From: Paractinoplanes deccanensis
GTDB taxonomy: Bacteria > Actinomycetota > Actinomycetes > Mycobacteriales > Micromonosporaceae
Length of the DNA stretch: 64,000 bases
Direction of reading: 5' to 3'
NCBI RefSeq assembly: GCF_016862115.1
Contig: NZ_BOMI01000037.1
Coordinates: 62,001 to 126,000 of the forward strand
Position 1 is the first letter of the stretch, and each line of letters begins with the position of its first letter. Both the position numbers and the translations under genes were made by a program. Below, in pieces: positions 1 through 9,125 of this stretch. The notes below the pieces were generated by a model. The model was not told the DNA's origin, did no database searches, and saw nothing but the letters and a program-made list of their open reading frames with translations.

Positions 1-1375
1 CTCGTGCGGCCGCGTACTGCTGCCGGATGAGCGGGACCGGCGTCGCCTCGTACGTCTCGGGCTGCTCGGCCGACCACGCGGGCGGTTCCGCGCCGCCGAG
101 CGCGACCCAGGCCGCCTGCCGCGCCGCGCCGTCCGCGACGTATTCGCCGGGCGGCGGGACCAGCACCGGCAGGCCGAACAGCTCGGGCGCGATCTTGCGG
201 ACCGCCTCGCTGCGCGCCCCGCCGCCGACCAGCACGATGCGGTTGGCCGTGGCGCCGTTGGCCACCAGCGCGTCGAGGCCGTCGGCCAGCGCGCAGAGCA
301 TGCCCTCGACCGCGGCCCGGGCCAGGTGGGCCGGGTCGGAGGTCTTGAGCGTGAGGCCGTGGACGGCACCGGTGGCGTCCGGCTTGTTGGGGGTGCGTTC
401 CCCTTCCAGGTACGGGATGAGCACCAGCCCGTCGGCACCGGCCGGCGCGCTCAGCGCGAGCCGGGACAGTTCCGCGTGGTCGACGCCGAGCAGCTTGCCG
501 GCCGCGTCGAGCACCCGCGCCGCGTTCAGCGTCACCACGATCGGCAGGAACCGGCCGGTGGTGTCGGCGAACCCGGCCACCGTGCCGGTCGGGTCGTTCG
601 GCGAGACCTCGGACGACACGAACACCGTGCCCGAGGTGCCGATCGAGACGATCACGTCGCCGGTGCCGGCGCCCGTGCCGAGGGCGGCCGCCGCGTTGTC
701 ACCGGCGCCCGGGCCGAGCGGGGCGCCGTTGGGCAGGTGGCCCGCGATGCCGGTGGGGCCGAGCACCTCGGGCACCTTGATGCGCCGGCCGAAGCCCAGC
801 TCGAGCAGGTCGAGCCGGTATTCGTTGGTCTTGGCCGACCAGTACAGCGTGCCGCTGGCGTCGCTGCGGTCGGTTTTGATGTCGTCGATGTTCGTCGACC
901 CGGTGAGCTTCCAGGTCAGCCAGTCGTGCGGCAGGCAGACCGCGGCCACCCGGGCCGCGTTCTCCGGCTCGTTGCGGGCCAGCCACCGCAGCTTGGTCAG
1001 GGTGAAGCTGGCGACCGGCACGATGCCGACCGCGTCGGCCCACTTCTCGCCCCCACCCAGCTCCTGGATGAGGTCGGCGGCCGCCCCGGCGCTGCGCGTG
1101 TCGTTCCACAGCAGCGCCGGGCGGACCACCTCGCCGTTCTCGTCGAGCACCACCATGCCGTGCTGCTGGCCGGCGACCGAGGCCGCGGCCACGTCGTCCA
1201 GGCCGCCGGCCTGCTCGATGGCCTCCTGGAGCGCGGCCCACCAGGCGTCCGGGTGCACCTCGGTGCCCTCCGGATGGCTGGCGCGGCCCTGGCGGACCAG
1301 CTTGCCGGTCTCCGCGTCGCGGATGACCACCTTGCAGGACTGGGTGGAGCTGTCGATCCCGGCTACGAGGGTCAT
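1..1375 (-). CDS. xylB: Xylulokinase, C-terminus cut by window edge
   Basis: Phosphorylates D-xylulose to D-xylulose 5-phosphate with ATP in the cytoplasm, the second step of isomerase-type xylose catabolism. About 458 residues are present and the C-terminus runs off the left edge. The start is ATG at 1373-1375. FGGY-kinase features are visible: N-terminal [10 protein letters not shown] phosphate loop, [37 protein letters not shown] segment ([16 protein letters not shown]), and the VGGGARSE loop near the C-terminal end. It lies 12 bp downstream of the xylose isomerase gene on the same strand, so the two are almost certainly one operon. The neighbouring isomerase is what makes xylulokinase more likely than another FGGY kinase. 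Confidence 0.93.
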   Translation of the reverse strand, partial: MTLVAGIDSSTQSCKVVIRDAETGKLVRQGRASHPEGTEVHPDAWWAALQEAIEQAGGLDDVAAASVAGQQHGMVVLDENGEVVRPALLWNDTRSAGAAADLIQELGGGEKWADAVGIVPVASFTLTKLRWLARNEPENAARVAAVCLPHDWLTWKLTGSTNIDDIKTDRSDASGTLYWSAKTNEYRLDLLELGFGRRIKVPEVLGPTGIAGHLPNGAPLGPGAGDNAAAALGTGAGTGDVIVSIGTSGTVFVSSEVSPNDPTGTVAGFADTTGRFLPIVVTLNAARVLDAAGKLLGVDHAELSRLALSAPAGADGLVLIPYLEGERTPNKPDATGAVHGLTLKTSDPAHLARAAVEGMLCALADGLDALVANGATANRIVLVGGGARSEAVRKIAPELFGLPVLVPPPGEYVADGAARQAAWVALGGAEPPAWSAEQPETYEATPVPLIRQQYAAAR

Positions 1376-1387
1376 GTCTTCCCTAAC

Positions 1388-2587
1388 TCAGTTCGCGCGG
1401 AGAAGGTGGTCGATGGCCAGCTGGTGCAGCTTGACGAAACCGTAGCCCTGAGCGCCGGCCGCGTCGACGTCGTACTCCTCGAAGGCGCTCTTGTCGTTGA
1501 GCAGGTCCTGGTAGGTCTCCCCCGGGTTGAGGGTCGGGGTCTCCAGCTCGAGCACCTTGCTGGCGCGCAGCGCCTCCTGCACGGCCGGGTCGGCGCGGAA
1601 CTCCTGCGCGCGCTCCTTGAGCAGCAGGTACATCCGCATGTTGGCCTTGGCCGACTCCCACACGCCGTCGAAGTCCTCGGTGCGGGACGGCTTGTAGTCG
1701 AAGTGGCGGGGGCCGTCGTACTTGGGGCCGCCGCCGATCGGGCCGTGCTCGAGCAGGTCGACCAGGGAGAACGCGTTGAGCAGGTCGCCGTGGCCGAAGA
1801 CCAGGTCCTGGTCGAACTTGACGCTGTGCTGGCCGTTCAGGTCGATGTGGAAGAGCTTGCCCTGCCACAGCGCCTGGGCGATGCCCTGGGTGAAGTTGAG
1901 GTTCGACATCTGCTCGTGGCCCGTCTCCGGGTTGATGCCGAACAGCTCGGGGCGCTCCAGCTCGTAGGTGAAGGCGATCGCGTGGCCGAGGGTCGGCAGC
2001 AGGATGTCGCCGCGGGGCTCGTTCGGCTTGGGCTCGATGGCGAAGCGCAGGCCGTAGCCCTTGTCCTCGCTGTACTGCGCGACGAGGTTGAGGCCCTCGC
2101 GGTAGCGGTCGAGAGCGGCGTTGATGTCCTTGGCCGCGTCGTACTCGGCGCCCTCGCGGCCGCCCCAGAGCACGAAGGTCTTGGCGCCCATCTCGGCGGC
2201 GAGGTCGACCTGGCGCAGGACCTTGCGCAGCGCGTAGCGGCGGACGGAACGGTCGTTGCTGGTGAACGCGCCGTCCTTGAAGACCGGGTGGCTGAAGGTG
2301 TTGGTGGTGACCATCGGGACGATGAGCCCGGTCTCCTCGAGCGCCTTCTTGAAGCCCGCGATGATGTTGTCGCGCGTCTGGGCGTCGGTGCCGAACGGGA
2401 TCAGGTCGTCGTCGTGGAACGTGATGCCGTACGCGCCGAGCTCGGCGAGCTTGTGCACGGCCTCGACCGGGTCGAGGTGCGGGCGCGTGGCCGAACCGAA
2501 CGCGTCTTGGGCCTGCCACCCGACGGTCCAGAGGCCGAATGAGAACTTGTCTTCGCGTGTGGGCTGGACCGGCACGGTTACCTCCAC
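1388..2587 (-). CDS. xylA: Xylose isomerase
   Basis: Interconverts D-xylose and D-xylulose with two divalent metal ions. The 399 residues match the usual length of actinobacterial class I enzymes (about 388-397). Visible motifs are FGLWTVGWQ near residues 17-25, the catalytic-histidine segment ITFHDDD with His58, [12 protein letters not shown] (about 139-150), the metal-binding [11 protein letters not shown] (Glu185 region), [18 protein letters not shown] and FGHGD. The N-terminus before EDKFSFGLW is slightly longer than in Streptomyces relatives, so a GTG a few codons inside could be the true start. It heads the xylAB operon and is divergent from a ROK regulator with a 62 bp gap. Confidence 0.96.
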   Translation of the reverse strand: MEVTVPVQPTREDKFSFGLWTVGWQAQDAFGSATRPHLDPVEAVHKLAELGAYGITFHDDDLIPFGTDAQTRDNIIAGFKKALEETGLIVPMVTTNTFSHPVFKDGAFTSNDRSVRRYALRKVLRQVDLAAEMGAKTFVLWGGREGAEYDAAKDINAALDRYREGLNLVAQYSEDKGYGLRFAIEPKPNEPRGDILLPTLGHAIAFTYELERPELFGINPETGHEQMSNLNFTQGIAQALWQGKLFHIDLNGQHSVKFDQDLVFGHGDLLNAFSLVDLLEHGPIGGGPKYDGPRHFDYKPSRTEDFDGVWESAKANMRMYLLLKERAQEFRADPAVQEALRASKVLELETPTLNPGETYQDLLNDKSAFEEYDVDAAGAQGYGFVKLHQLAIDHLLRAN

Positions 2588-2649
2588 GTAACAGCTCGGA
2601 TTTGTTTAGTGGTTGAATTATTTGGCGCCCGTGTGGCATTGTCAAGGCC
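2588..2649. promoter_or_regulatory. Divergent xylAB / ROK-regulator control region
   Basis: This 62 bp gap separates xylA (leftward) from the ROK gene (rightward). Its centre, about 2600-2625, is AT-rich (GTTTAGTGGTTGAATTATT), which stands out in this GC-rich genome. ROK-family xylose repressors usually bind such sites between the divergent genes. I see no perfect palindrome, so the operator itself is an inference. Confidence 0.5.
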
Positions 2650-3762
2650 GTGAACGGTCGCCTGATGAGTCCTTCCCGGGCGCCCGTCCGGCAATCGAGC
2701 GTGCGAGCCCACAATCTCGCGCTGGTGTTGCAGACAGTGGCAAACAGCGCAGAACGCCCGTCACGGGCGGCGATCGCGGGTGCCACCGGGCTCACCCGCG
2801 CCACCGTCAGCGCGCTCGTCGACGACCTCATCGCCGGCAGCCTGCTCACCGAGCACGGTCCCGCGCCCCGCAGCGGCGCCGGCCGGCCCGCCACCGCGCT
2901 GGCCCTCTCGCCCGACGGCCCCGCCGGGCTCGGCCTGGAGATCAACGTCGACTACCTGGCCGCCTGTGTGATCGACCTCACCGGCGCGGTGCGGCACAGC
3001 TTCACGACCGGCTCGCCCTCGCTGGCCGGGCTGGGGCAGCTCGCCGCGCGCGCCCGGCAGGCGGCCGCCGAGGACGGCCTGCGGCTCGCCGGCGCGGCCC
3101 TCGCCGTGCCCGGTCTGGTGGCGCCCGACGGGCTGGTGCGGGTCGCGCCGAACCTCGGCTGGCAGGACGTGGACGCGATCGCCTACCTGCGCGAGGTGCC
3201 CGCGCTCGCCGACCTGCCGATCACGGTCGACAACGAGGCCAACCTGGCCGCCCTGGGCGAGCTGCGGGCCGGCGGCGGCGAGCCCACGTTCCTCTACGTC
3301 TCGGGCGAGGTGGGCATCGGCGCGGGCATCGTGCTCGACCGCGAGCTCTACCGTGGCGGGCGCGGGTGGAGCGGCGAGATCGGGCACGTCACCGTCTATC
3401 CCGACGGGCGGCCCTGCCGCTGCGGCGCGAACGGCTGCCTGGAGCAGTACGCGGGCGCCTCGATGGTCGCCGACGACCCGGCCCTGGCGGCCAAGGCGCT
3501 GGGCATCGCCCTCGCCGCCGTGGTCAACCTGCTCGACCTCGACGTGATCGTGCTGGGCGGCGGCTACGCGCCCTCGTTCGACCGGCTGCGCGAGGGCATC
3601 GAGGCCGAGCTGCGCCGCCGGGTGCTCACCGCCGAGCTGGCCCCGGTCACGCTGCGGGCGGCCACGCTGGGCCCGGACGCGGCCGTCCGCGGCGCTGCCG
3701 ACGCGGTGATCCGCGGCGTGCAGGACGATCCGGCGGCGTGGCTGGCGCTTCAGGCCGTCTGA
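2650..3762 (+). CDS. ROK-family transcriptional regulator (XylR-like repressor)
   Basis: Likely the xylose-responsive repressor of the divergent xylAB operon. An N-terminal winged HTH (about residues 22-68, SRAAIAGATGLTRATVSALVDDLI) is followed by a ROK sugar-kinase-like domain. It contains VDNEANLAALGE (about 193-204), the GEIGH segment (242-246) and the zinc-binding CRCGANGCLEQ (256-266). The protein is 370 residues. After the zinc motif only about 17 residues precede ALGIALAAVVNLLD, where typical members have about 40-50, so a piece of the C-terminal lobe seems to be missing. The start chosen is GTG 2650; ATG 2665 is possible. The 3' end overlaps the convergent MarR gene by 13 bp. Confidence 0.85.
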   Translation: MNGRLMSPSRAPVRQSSVRAHNLALVLQTVANSAERPSRAAIAGATGLTRATVSALVDDLIAGSLLTEHGPAPRSGAGRPATALALSPDGPAGLGLEINVDYLAACVIDLTGAVRHSFTTGSPSLAGLGQLAARARQAAAEDGLRLAGAALAVPGLVAPDGLVRVAPNLGWQDVDAIAYLREVPALADLPITVDNEANLAALGELRAGGGEPTFLYVSGEVGIGAGIVLDRELYRGGRGWSGEIGHVTVYPDGRPCRCGANGCLEQYAGASMVADDPALAAKALGIALAAVVNLLDLDVIVLGGGYAPSFDRLREGIEAELRRRVLTAELAPVTLRAATLGPDAAVRGAADAVIRGVQDDPAAWLALQAV

Positions 3763-4232
3763 GCGGGGGCCGACCCGTCGCCCGACTCGCCCGCCGCCGC
3801 CGCGAACTCGGTGAGCCCGCGCAGCAGGGCGGCCCGGCCGGTGGCCGACATCTTCTCGAGCACGACGGTCAGCGCCTGGCGGCGGATGCGCCGCAGCTCG
3901 GCCAGGAGCGCGCGGGACGCGGGCGTCAGGTAGAGCGCGATCTCGCGCCGGTCGGCCCGGCCGGGAACGCGCTCGACCATGCCCGAGGCGACCAGGCGGT
4001 CGCAGAGCCGGCTCGCCGACGACAGCAGCATGCTCAGCTCGGCCGCGAGACCGCCGAGGTTGATGCCCTCGGCCCGCTCGACGGCGAGCAGCGCGCTCAG
4101 CTGCACCGAGGACAGCCGCGGCGTGACCTGCTCGCGGGCCACGTCCCAGGCGAGCAGCAAGGCTTGCGCCGCGTCGTCGATCGCGGCGGCGTGCGTCGGG
4201 TCCGGCCCATCCGGCCCATGGTGAACGGCCAT
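3750..4232 (-). CDS. MarR-family transcriptional regulator
   Basis: A 160-residue winged-HTH protein. From the ATG at 4230-4232, the recognition region LSSVQLSALLAVERAEGINLGGLAAELSMLLSSASRLCDRLVASGMVERV is followed by the wing RADRREIALYLTPASRALL, typical of MarR proteins that bind DNA as dimers and sense small aromatic ligands or stress. In-frame sequence upstream of this ATG is poorly MarR-like, so the shorter form is preferred. It is convergent with the ROK gene and divergent (50 bp) from the SpoIIE-type phosphatase, which is a candidate target. Confidence 0.85.
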   Translation of the reverse strand: MAVHHGPDGPDPTHAAAIDDAAQALLLAWDVAREQVTPRLSSVQLSALLAVERAEGINLGGLAAELSMLLSSASRLCDRLVASGMVERVPGRADRREIALYLTPASRALLAELRRIRRQALTVVLEKMSATGRAALLRGLTEFAAAAGESGDGSAPAQTA

Positions 4233-4282
4233 GGTGCGCAAGACACTACCGGTACCCGTGGATCCGATCGAGGAGGTCGCCA

Positions 4283-5416
4283 TTGACCGACAGGCTACGC
4301 GCGGTCCGCCGGGCACTCGCCGAGGCCGCCGCCGACGCCGTGCCCGAGAGTCTCGCCGCGGCGCTGACCTCCGAATTCGCGCTCAGCGACATCGAGATCT
4401 ACGTGGTCGACTACCGGCTCGCGGCCCTGCTGCCGCTGCTCGGCGGCGAAAGCGTCACCCATCCCGGCGACGCGCCCTGGCGCTGCTTCGATCACCAATC
4501 CGCGGTGTTCGACGACGGCGTCCTCCACCTGCCGGTCACCGCCCGGGGCGAGCGGATCGGCGTGCTGCGCGCCGGGCCGGTCCCCGACGAGCCCGCGACG
4601 CGCGGCGACCTGGCCGAGGTCGCGACCCTGCTGGCGCACGAGCTGCAGAGCGCGGCCGCCGGCACCGACCGCTATCGCACGGCGGCGCGCACCAAGAGGC
4701 TCACCCTCGCGGCCGAGATGCAGTGGGAGCTGCTGCCGGGCCGCAGCCGGGTCCGGCCGTCGTTCAGCCTGGCCGGGCAGCTGGAGCCGTCGTACGCGGT
4801 GCGCGGCGACAGCTTCGACTGGGCCGAGCGGGACGGCCGGCTCTTCCTCACCGTGCTCAACGGCATGGGCGAGGGCGTGCAGGCGGCGCTGTTGACGGCC
4901 CTCGCCACGTACGCCCTGCGCAACGCGCGCCGGTCCGGCATCGCGCTGGCCGACCAGGCGGCCCTCGCCGACCAGGCGGTCTTCGCCCAGCATCGCGGAG
5001 CGGAGCACGTGTCGGCGCTGCTGCTGGAGCTCGACCTCGCGACCGGCGAGGTCCTGGCGGTCGACGCCGGGTCGCCCCGGCTGCTCCTGCTGCGCGACCG
5101 GGCGGTAGTGGAGCAGAAGCTGACCGCGCAGTTTCCGCTCGGCATGTTCGAGGACACCGACTACCGGGCGCAGGGCTTCTCGCTGCGGCCCGGCGACCGG
5201 CTGGTGATCGTCAGCGACGGCGTCCACGACGCGGTCGCCGGCAGCGGGCGCTACGGGGAGGCGGCGCTGGCCCGATTCGTGCGCCGGACCGGAGCGCTGG
5301 CGCCGTTGCAGGCGGTCCGGTCGCTCCTCGGCGACCTGCGGACCTTTGTGGGAGAGACCGACCTCGACGACGACGCGGTGGCCGTCTGCCTGGACTGGGC
5401 GGGGCCGCTCGCCTGA
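4283..5416 (+). CDS. SpoIIE/RsbU-type PP2C phosphatase with altered metal site
   Basis: A 377-residue protein with an N-terminal GAF-like sensory region (about 30-125) and a C-terminal SpoIIE-type Ser/Thr phosphatase domain (about 160-372). Such enzymes dephosphorylate anti-sigma-factor antagonists. Start is TTG at 4283, supported by GAGGAGG 6-7 bases upstream. The usual GGDxYD appears as RGDSFDW (174-180), SDGVHD (311-316) and the terminal DDDA acidic cluster (362-365) are kept. The usual metal-binding D-x-x-G-H-G segment reads LNGMGEG (192-198), placing Asn where Asp is expected. It may be weakly active or a pseudo-phosphatase. Confidence 0.82.
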   Translation: MTDRLRAVRRALAEAAADAVPESLAAALTSEFALSDIEIYVVDYRLAALLPLLGGESVTHPGDAPWRCFDHQSAVFDDGVLHLPVTARGERIGVLRAGPVPDEPATRGDLAEVATLLAHELQSAAAGTDRYRTAARTKRLTLAAEMQWELLPGRSRVRPSFSLAGQLEPSYAVRGDSFDWAERDGRLFLTVLNGMGEGVQAALLTALATYALRNARRSGIALADQAALADQAVFAQHRGAEHVSALLLELDLATGEVLAVDAGSPRLLLLRDRAVVEQKLTAQFPLGMFEDTDYRAQGFSLRPGDRLVIVSDGVHDAVAGSGRYGEAALARFVRRTGALAPLQAVRSLLGDLRTFVGETDLDDDAVAVCLDWAGPLA

Positions 5417-5428
5417 GCGCGGCCCCGC
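5399..5428. terminator. Hairpin between convergent genes
   Basis: A perfect 10 bp inverted repeat, GCGGGGCCGC / GCGGCCCCGC with a 10-base loop, spans the stop codon of the phosphatase. It sits 14 bp before the end of the convergent VWA gene. There is no T-tract, so it would be a GC-only, possibly bidirectional terminator. Confidence 0.5.
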
Positions 5429-5441
5429 CGTCGTCCGTCGT

Positions 5442-7235
5442 CTAGCTGGTGGCGCCCGTACGGCGGCCGATCGCCTCGGCGAAGATGGCCGACATGCGCG
5501 CCGGGTCCCGGGCGATGAAGACACCGCCGGCCGGCGTGACCTGCACGATCTGCTGGAGCACCGGCTCGTCGACACCGTCGCCGATACCGATGATCACCAG
5601 GCGGACCGGCTGCTTCGGGTCGTTCAGCTTCTTGAGGTCGGCGAGCAGCTTCTCCTTGCTGATGCCGTCCGGGTTCTCTTCCTTGCCGTCGGTGAAGAGG
5701 ATGACGGAGTTGACCTTGCCCGGCTCCCAGGTGCGCTTGACCTCCTGGTAGGCGGCCAGGATCGTGTCGTAGAGACCGGTGTCGCCGCCCTTCTTGGGCA
5801 CGATCTGCGGGATCGCGCTCGCGATCTCGGTGCGCGACGACGCGAGCGGCTTGATCGACTGGACCTGCCTCCAGGGCCGCTTGCCGTTCATCTCGGTGGA
5901 GAACAGCCAGACACCCACGGCCCACTTGTCGTCGAACATGCTCAGACCCGCGGCGGCGGCCTTCTGGGTCACCACGGCCCGCGACTGGTTGCCCGCCGAG
6001 GGCACCGGGTCGGCCATCGAACCGGAGACGTCGAAGACGGCGAGCACCCGGCCCGGCTGCGTGATGGCGTTCCAGCTGCCGAGCACCTGCGAGAGCGTGC
6101 TCGCGTCGAGGCCGGCGGCAGCCGTGCCGCCACCGTTCTCGTCGCCGCCGGCCGCGGGCTTCGTGACCGCCGGGGAGGCGTCCGGAGCACCGAGCGGGCG
6201 GGCGAAGCCTGCGCCGTAGGAGCCGTCGGGCGAGCGCAGGCCGGCCGCGCCGAGCGCGTTCTTGAACGAGGCGCTGGCGAGCTGGCCACGCAGGCCCTCG
6301 GCCACCTTGCTCTTCTGGAGATCGACCTGCGGCATGACCGCGTACGGGTAGTCGAGCGGCAGCGGGCTCGGGTTGAGGTAGAGCGCCACCAGCGGGACGG
6401 CCGGCTTCTCGGCGTTGTACGCGACCACGTCCTCCTCGGACAGCGGCGCGGCGCCGAGGCTCGAGGCGATGTCGGTCGGGTCGGCCGAGCGCGGGAACTT
6501 CTGCAGCAGGTCGTCGCGGAGGGCCGACGCGCTGTTGGCCAGCCCCTTGATCGCGGAGACCTTGGTGGACTGCGCCTTCTCGCCGGAACCGGCCGCCTGC
6601 CCGAGCGCGAGCAGGCCGGAGAGGCCGGCCGCGTCGAGGCTCGGGTTGACGATGCCCGTGTTGAGGCTCGTGCTGGTCAGCATCTGGCCGAGCAGCGTGT
6701 TCCAGGTGAGCTTCTTGTCCGGCCAGCCGATCTTTTCGGCGACCGGCTTGGGCATGGCCACCACGACGGGGCTCTGGGCGATCGGCTTCTGATCCGTCGG
6801 CGCGAAGCCCGGCGCCTCGGCCTTGAGCCGGAGCAGCCAGGTCGACGAGTCGGGGATCCACACGTCGGGCACCTTGACCGACTCGGGCGCCGTGCCCAGC
6901 CCGGTCAGCTGCACCTTGTGCTCGCCCGCCACGGCCGCGGCCATGGTCGACGAATTGGCATTGACCACGCTGACTGCGACACAGGTGCCGTCTACATTTG
7001 CTCCGTCCTGCACCCAGCGTTGCGCAGCTTGATCAACTGCGGGCTGGATCTCGTTGGCGGCGGCGACCGTCAGCCGGATGGAACCGGTGCAGCCCTTGTC
7101 GGAGAGTTGCTGGTAACCGAGGTAGGACCCGGCCAGAACGACGACTATCGCCATCGCGGCCCCGACGACGCCCGCTCCTCTGGAATTGAAGTTTCTACGA
7201 TGGCGGCCAGACACGCGCTCGATTGTGCGCATCAC
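5442..7235 (-). CDS. Membrane-anchored solute-binding / von Willebrand A protein
   Basis: A 597-residue extracytoplasmic protein. An N-terminal membrane helix (about residues 20-42) is followed by a periplasmic-binding-like domain resembling SBP_bac_11 (about 50-340, with LTVAAANEIQPAVDQAAQRW near the start). A low-complexity Gly/Ala linker follows, then a C-terminal VWA domain (about 395-590). The MIDAS metal site is complete: DVSGSM at about 402, a Thr in GGDTGLYD about 80 residues on, and FTDGKEEN near 513. It probably binds a ligand or wall component outside the cell. It is convergent with the phosphatase and no operon partner is obvious. Confidence 0.83.
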   Translation of the reverse strand: MMRTIERVSGRHRRNFNSRGAGVVGAAMAIVVVLAGSYLGYQQLSDKGCTGSIRLTVAAANEIQPAVDQAAQRWVQDGANVDGTCVAVSVVNANSSTMAAAVAGEHKVQLTGLGTAPESVKVPDVWIPDSSTWLLRLKAEAPGFAPTDQKPIAQSPVVVAMPKPVAEKIGWPDKKLTWNTLLGQMLTSTSLNTGIVNPSLDAAGLSGLLALGQAAGSGEKAQSTKVSAIKGLANSASALRDDLLQKFPRSADPTDIASSLGAAPLSEEDVVAYNAEKPAVPLVALYLNPSPLPLDYPYAVMPQVDLQKSKVAEGLRGQLASASFKNALGAAGLRSPDGSYGAGFARPLGAPDASPAVTKPAAGGDENGGGTAAAGLDASTLSQVLGSWNAITQPGRVLAVFDVSGSMADPVPSAGNQSRAVVTQKAAAAGLSMFDDKWAVGVWLFSTEMNGKRPWRQVQSIKPLASSRTEIASAIPQIVPKKGGDTGLYDTILAAYQEVKRTWEPGKVNSVILFTDGKEENPDGISKEKLLADLKKLNDPKQPVRLVIIGIGDGVDEPVLQQIVQVTPAGGVFIARDPARMSAIFAEAIGRRTGATS

Positions 7236-7364
7236 CGAAGGCGAATGCCATATACGTTCGGGCGAAAGTTACTCGGATTGGGATTGTTGGCACCCTGAGT
7301 GACCGATAGTGATGCCGCCGTTCCGATCAGTCGCGGGCGCTGACCGTTTTCTTCCAGTTAACCC

Positions 7365-8420
7365 TTATGCCTCTTTAGCCGTAATCGTCCAGCGCAGCAG
7401 GGCCGTCGGGCTGGCGACGGCGGTGGGTTCGCCCTGGACGGCGGGAACGCCGGTCTCGGGGTCGATCCGGAAGGTCGTCACGCTCTGTGACAACTGGTTG
7501 GTTACGTAGAGGTGATCCCCGAGCAGGATCATGTGCCGCGGCCAGTCCCCGCCGGTGGGCGTCTCGGCGATCAGGGTCGCGTCGTCGCCGTCCCAGGCGA
7601 AGGTGGCGATCGTGTTCGGGCCGCGGTTGGCCACGTACACGAAGCGGCCGTCCGCCCGCACGATGATCTCGGAGGGGAAGTTCTGGCCCTCGGCGGTCGT
7701 GGTCGGGGCCTCACCGGCCAGCTCGAGCGTGCCGTCGACCGCCGGCCGCCACCAGCTCAGCGTGCCGGAGAGCTCGCCGACCAGCATCAGCGCGCCGTCC
7801 GGCGACCAGCGCAGGTGACGCGGGCCGGTGCCCGGCTCGGCGACCACGGCCGGCGGCAGCATGGTCAGCCGGCCGGCGACCGGGTCGAGGCGGGTGCGCC
7901 AGACACGGTCCGAGCCCAGGTCGGCGACGAGGACGTCGTCGCGCACCGGGACGACCATGTGCGCGTGCGGGCCGGCCTGACGGTCGGCGACCGGGCCGCT
8001 GCCGGCCAGGCCGAGCAGGTCGGAGCGCTCGCCGGGAGCACCCTCCGGGTCGAGCGGGTGCACGGCGACGGAGCCGCCGGCGTAGTTGGCGACGAGCAGG
8101 AAGCGGCCGTCGGAGGTGACCGAGAGGTGGGCCGGGTCGCCGCCGCCGGTCGGCTGGATCGACAACGGGGTCAGCTCGCCGCCGGGCGACACCGTGAACG
8201 CGCTGATGCTGCCGTCCGGGTCGAGCTCGTTGACGGCGTACAGGATCGGGAGGGTGGGGTGCTGGGCCAGGAACGACGGCGACGGCGTGCGCGCCGCGAC
8301 ACCCAGGTGGGTCAGGACCCCGGTCGCCGGATCGCGGCGCAGCAGGGCGATGCCCTCACCGTCGCCACCCTTGTCGCCCGTGTAGCCGCCGACGAAGATC
8401 AGCTCATCGCTCGTGCCCAT
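7365..8420 (-). CDS. Lactonase-family seven-bladed beta-propeller (Pgl/YbhE-like)
   Basis: A 351-residue protein resembling the YbhE/Pgl group of 6-phosphogluconolactonases. Blade signatures include FVGGYTGDKGGDGEGI at the N-terminus, PSFLAQHPTLPILYAVNEL, GGDPAHLSVTSDGRFLLVANYAGGSV, GPHAHMV, GTGPRHLRWSPDG, SEIIVRADGRFVYVANRGPNTI and GGDWPRHMILLGDHLYVTNQ. These follow the family's repeated H-x-x-x-P/DGRFLYVAN pattern. The exact substrate cannot be read from sequence. There is no signal peptide. Its first 17 bases overlap the end of the upstream small zinc-motif gene, which suggests translational coupling. Confidence 0.9.
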   Translation of the reverse strand: MGTSDELIFVGGYTGDKGGDGEGIALLRRDPATGVLTHLGVAARTPSPSFLAQHPTLPILYAVNELDPDGSISAFTVSPGGELTPLSIQPTGGGDPAHLSVTSDGRFLLVANYAGGSVAVHPLDPEGAPGERSDLLGLAGSGPVADRQAGPHAHMVVPVRDDVLVADLGSDRVWRTRLDPVAGRLTMLPPAVVAEPGTGPRHLRWSPDGALMLVGELSGTLSWWRPAVDGTLELAGEAPTTTAEGQNFPSEIIVRADGRFVYVANRGPNTIATFAWDGDDATLIAETPTGGDWPRHMILLGDHLYVTNQLSQSVTTFRIDPETGVPAVQGEPTAVASPTALLRWTITAKEA

Positions 8421-9030
8421 GGCCTGATCCCATCACAAGTTCCCGCGCCGCCTCACGGCAGCCCGCGTCCACCGGCAGATCGACGCGCGCCTCCAGGACG
8501 TCCACCAGCTCCGGGCGGCGCACGGTCCCGACGTTGCGGATCCGCCGCGCCACCGTTCCCGCGCAGCCGGGATAGCGGTCGGCGAGGCCCAGGCGGGCGA
8601 TCACCCGGTCCAGCGGCGCCGGCCGGCCGATCTCGTCGGTGCCCATCGCGGCCAGCAGGTCCCCGGCCTGGGCGCTGCCCACCTCGGCCAGATCGCCGGT
8701 CACGGCGGGCGGGTCCGAGGACATCGAGCTGTACGGGAAGGAGGCGAGCCGCCCGTCGGACCGCCACCAGTGGAAACGGCGCGCCCGGGGGCCGGCGTGC
8801 AGGCGCCAGCGCGCGGCACCGTCGCGCCCGCCCAGAAAGAGCGGCCAGCGGGCGCAGTGGTACGCCTCGACAGCGGCGGCCCACTCGGTCGCGACACCCC
8901 GCTCGCGCAGGCAGGCGACGTGGCACGGGCCGGGGATCACGCCGGTCGCCTCACCGCCGGTCATCCAGGGCAACAGCGTCCAGTCCCATCCGGTCAGGCC
9001 GAGCACCGGGCGGCCGCAGAGTTCGCACAT
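8404..9030 (-). CDS. Hypothetical protein with N-terminal CxxC and C-terminal four-helix-like segment
   Basis: A 208-residue protein I do not recognise. The start ATG (9028-9030) opens with MCELCGRP, and about 35 residues later comes GPCHVACL, so two Cys pairs (CxxC and CHxxC) could form a zinc-binding knuckle. The middle is rich in Trp and Arg (RRFHWWRSDGRLASF). The C-terminus (from about residue 120) is helical, with the pattern GDLLAAMGTDEIGR...LDRVIARLG. It overlaps the lactonase gene downstream by 17 bp. Reading further upstream in the same frame only gives antisense of the lipoprotein gene, so the longer version is rejected. Confidence 0.72.
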   Translation of the reverse strand: MCELCGRPVLGLTGWDWTLLPWMTGGEATGVIPGPCHVACLRERGVATEWAAAVEAYHCARWPLFLGGRDGAARWRLHAGPRARRFHWWRSDGRLASFPYSSMSSDPPAVTGDLAEVGSAQAGDLLAAMGTDEIGRPAPLDRVIARLGLADRYPGCAGTVARRIRNVGTVRRPELVDVLEARVDLPVDAGCREAARELVMGSGHGHER

Positions 9031-9125
9031 GATCCGGCTCTTCGCAGGCCGGGCCCCGCTCAGGCCTCGGCGGCCGCGCGGACCCCCGTAGACCCGCGCG
9101 ACCGCCTCGGCGGCTTCGGTTGACG

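Noticed and set aside
326..2542. Long rightward open frame opposite xylBA
   Set aside because: It is the antisense of two well-matched genes, with Arg/Val/Gly-heavy composition typical of shadows in GC-rich DNA.
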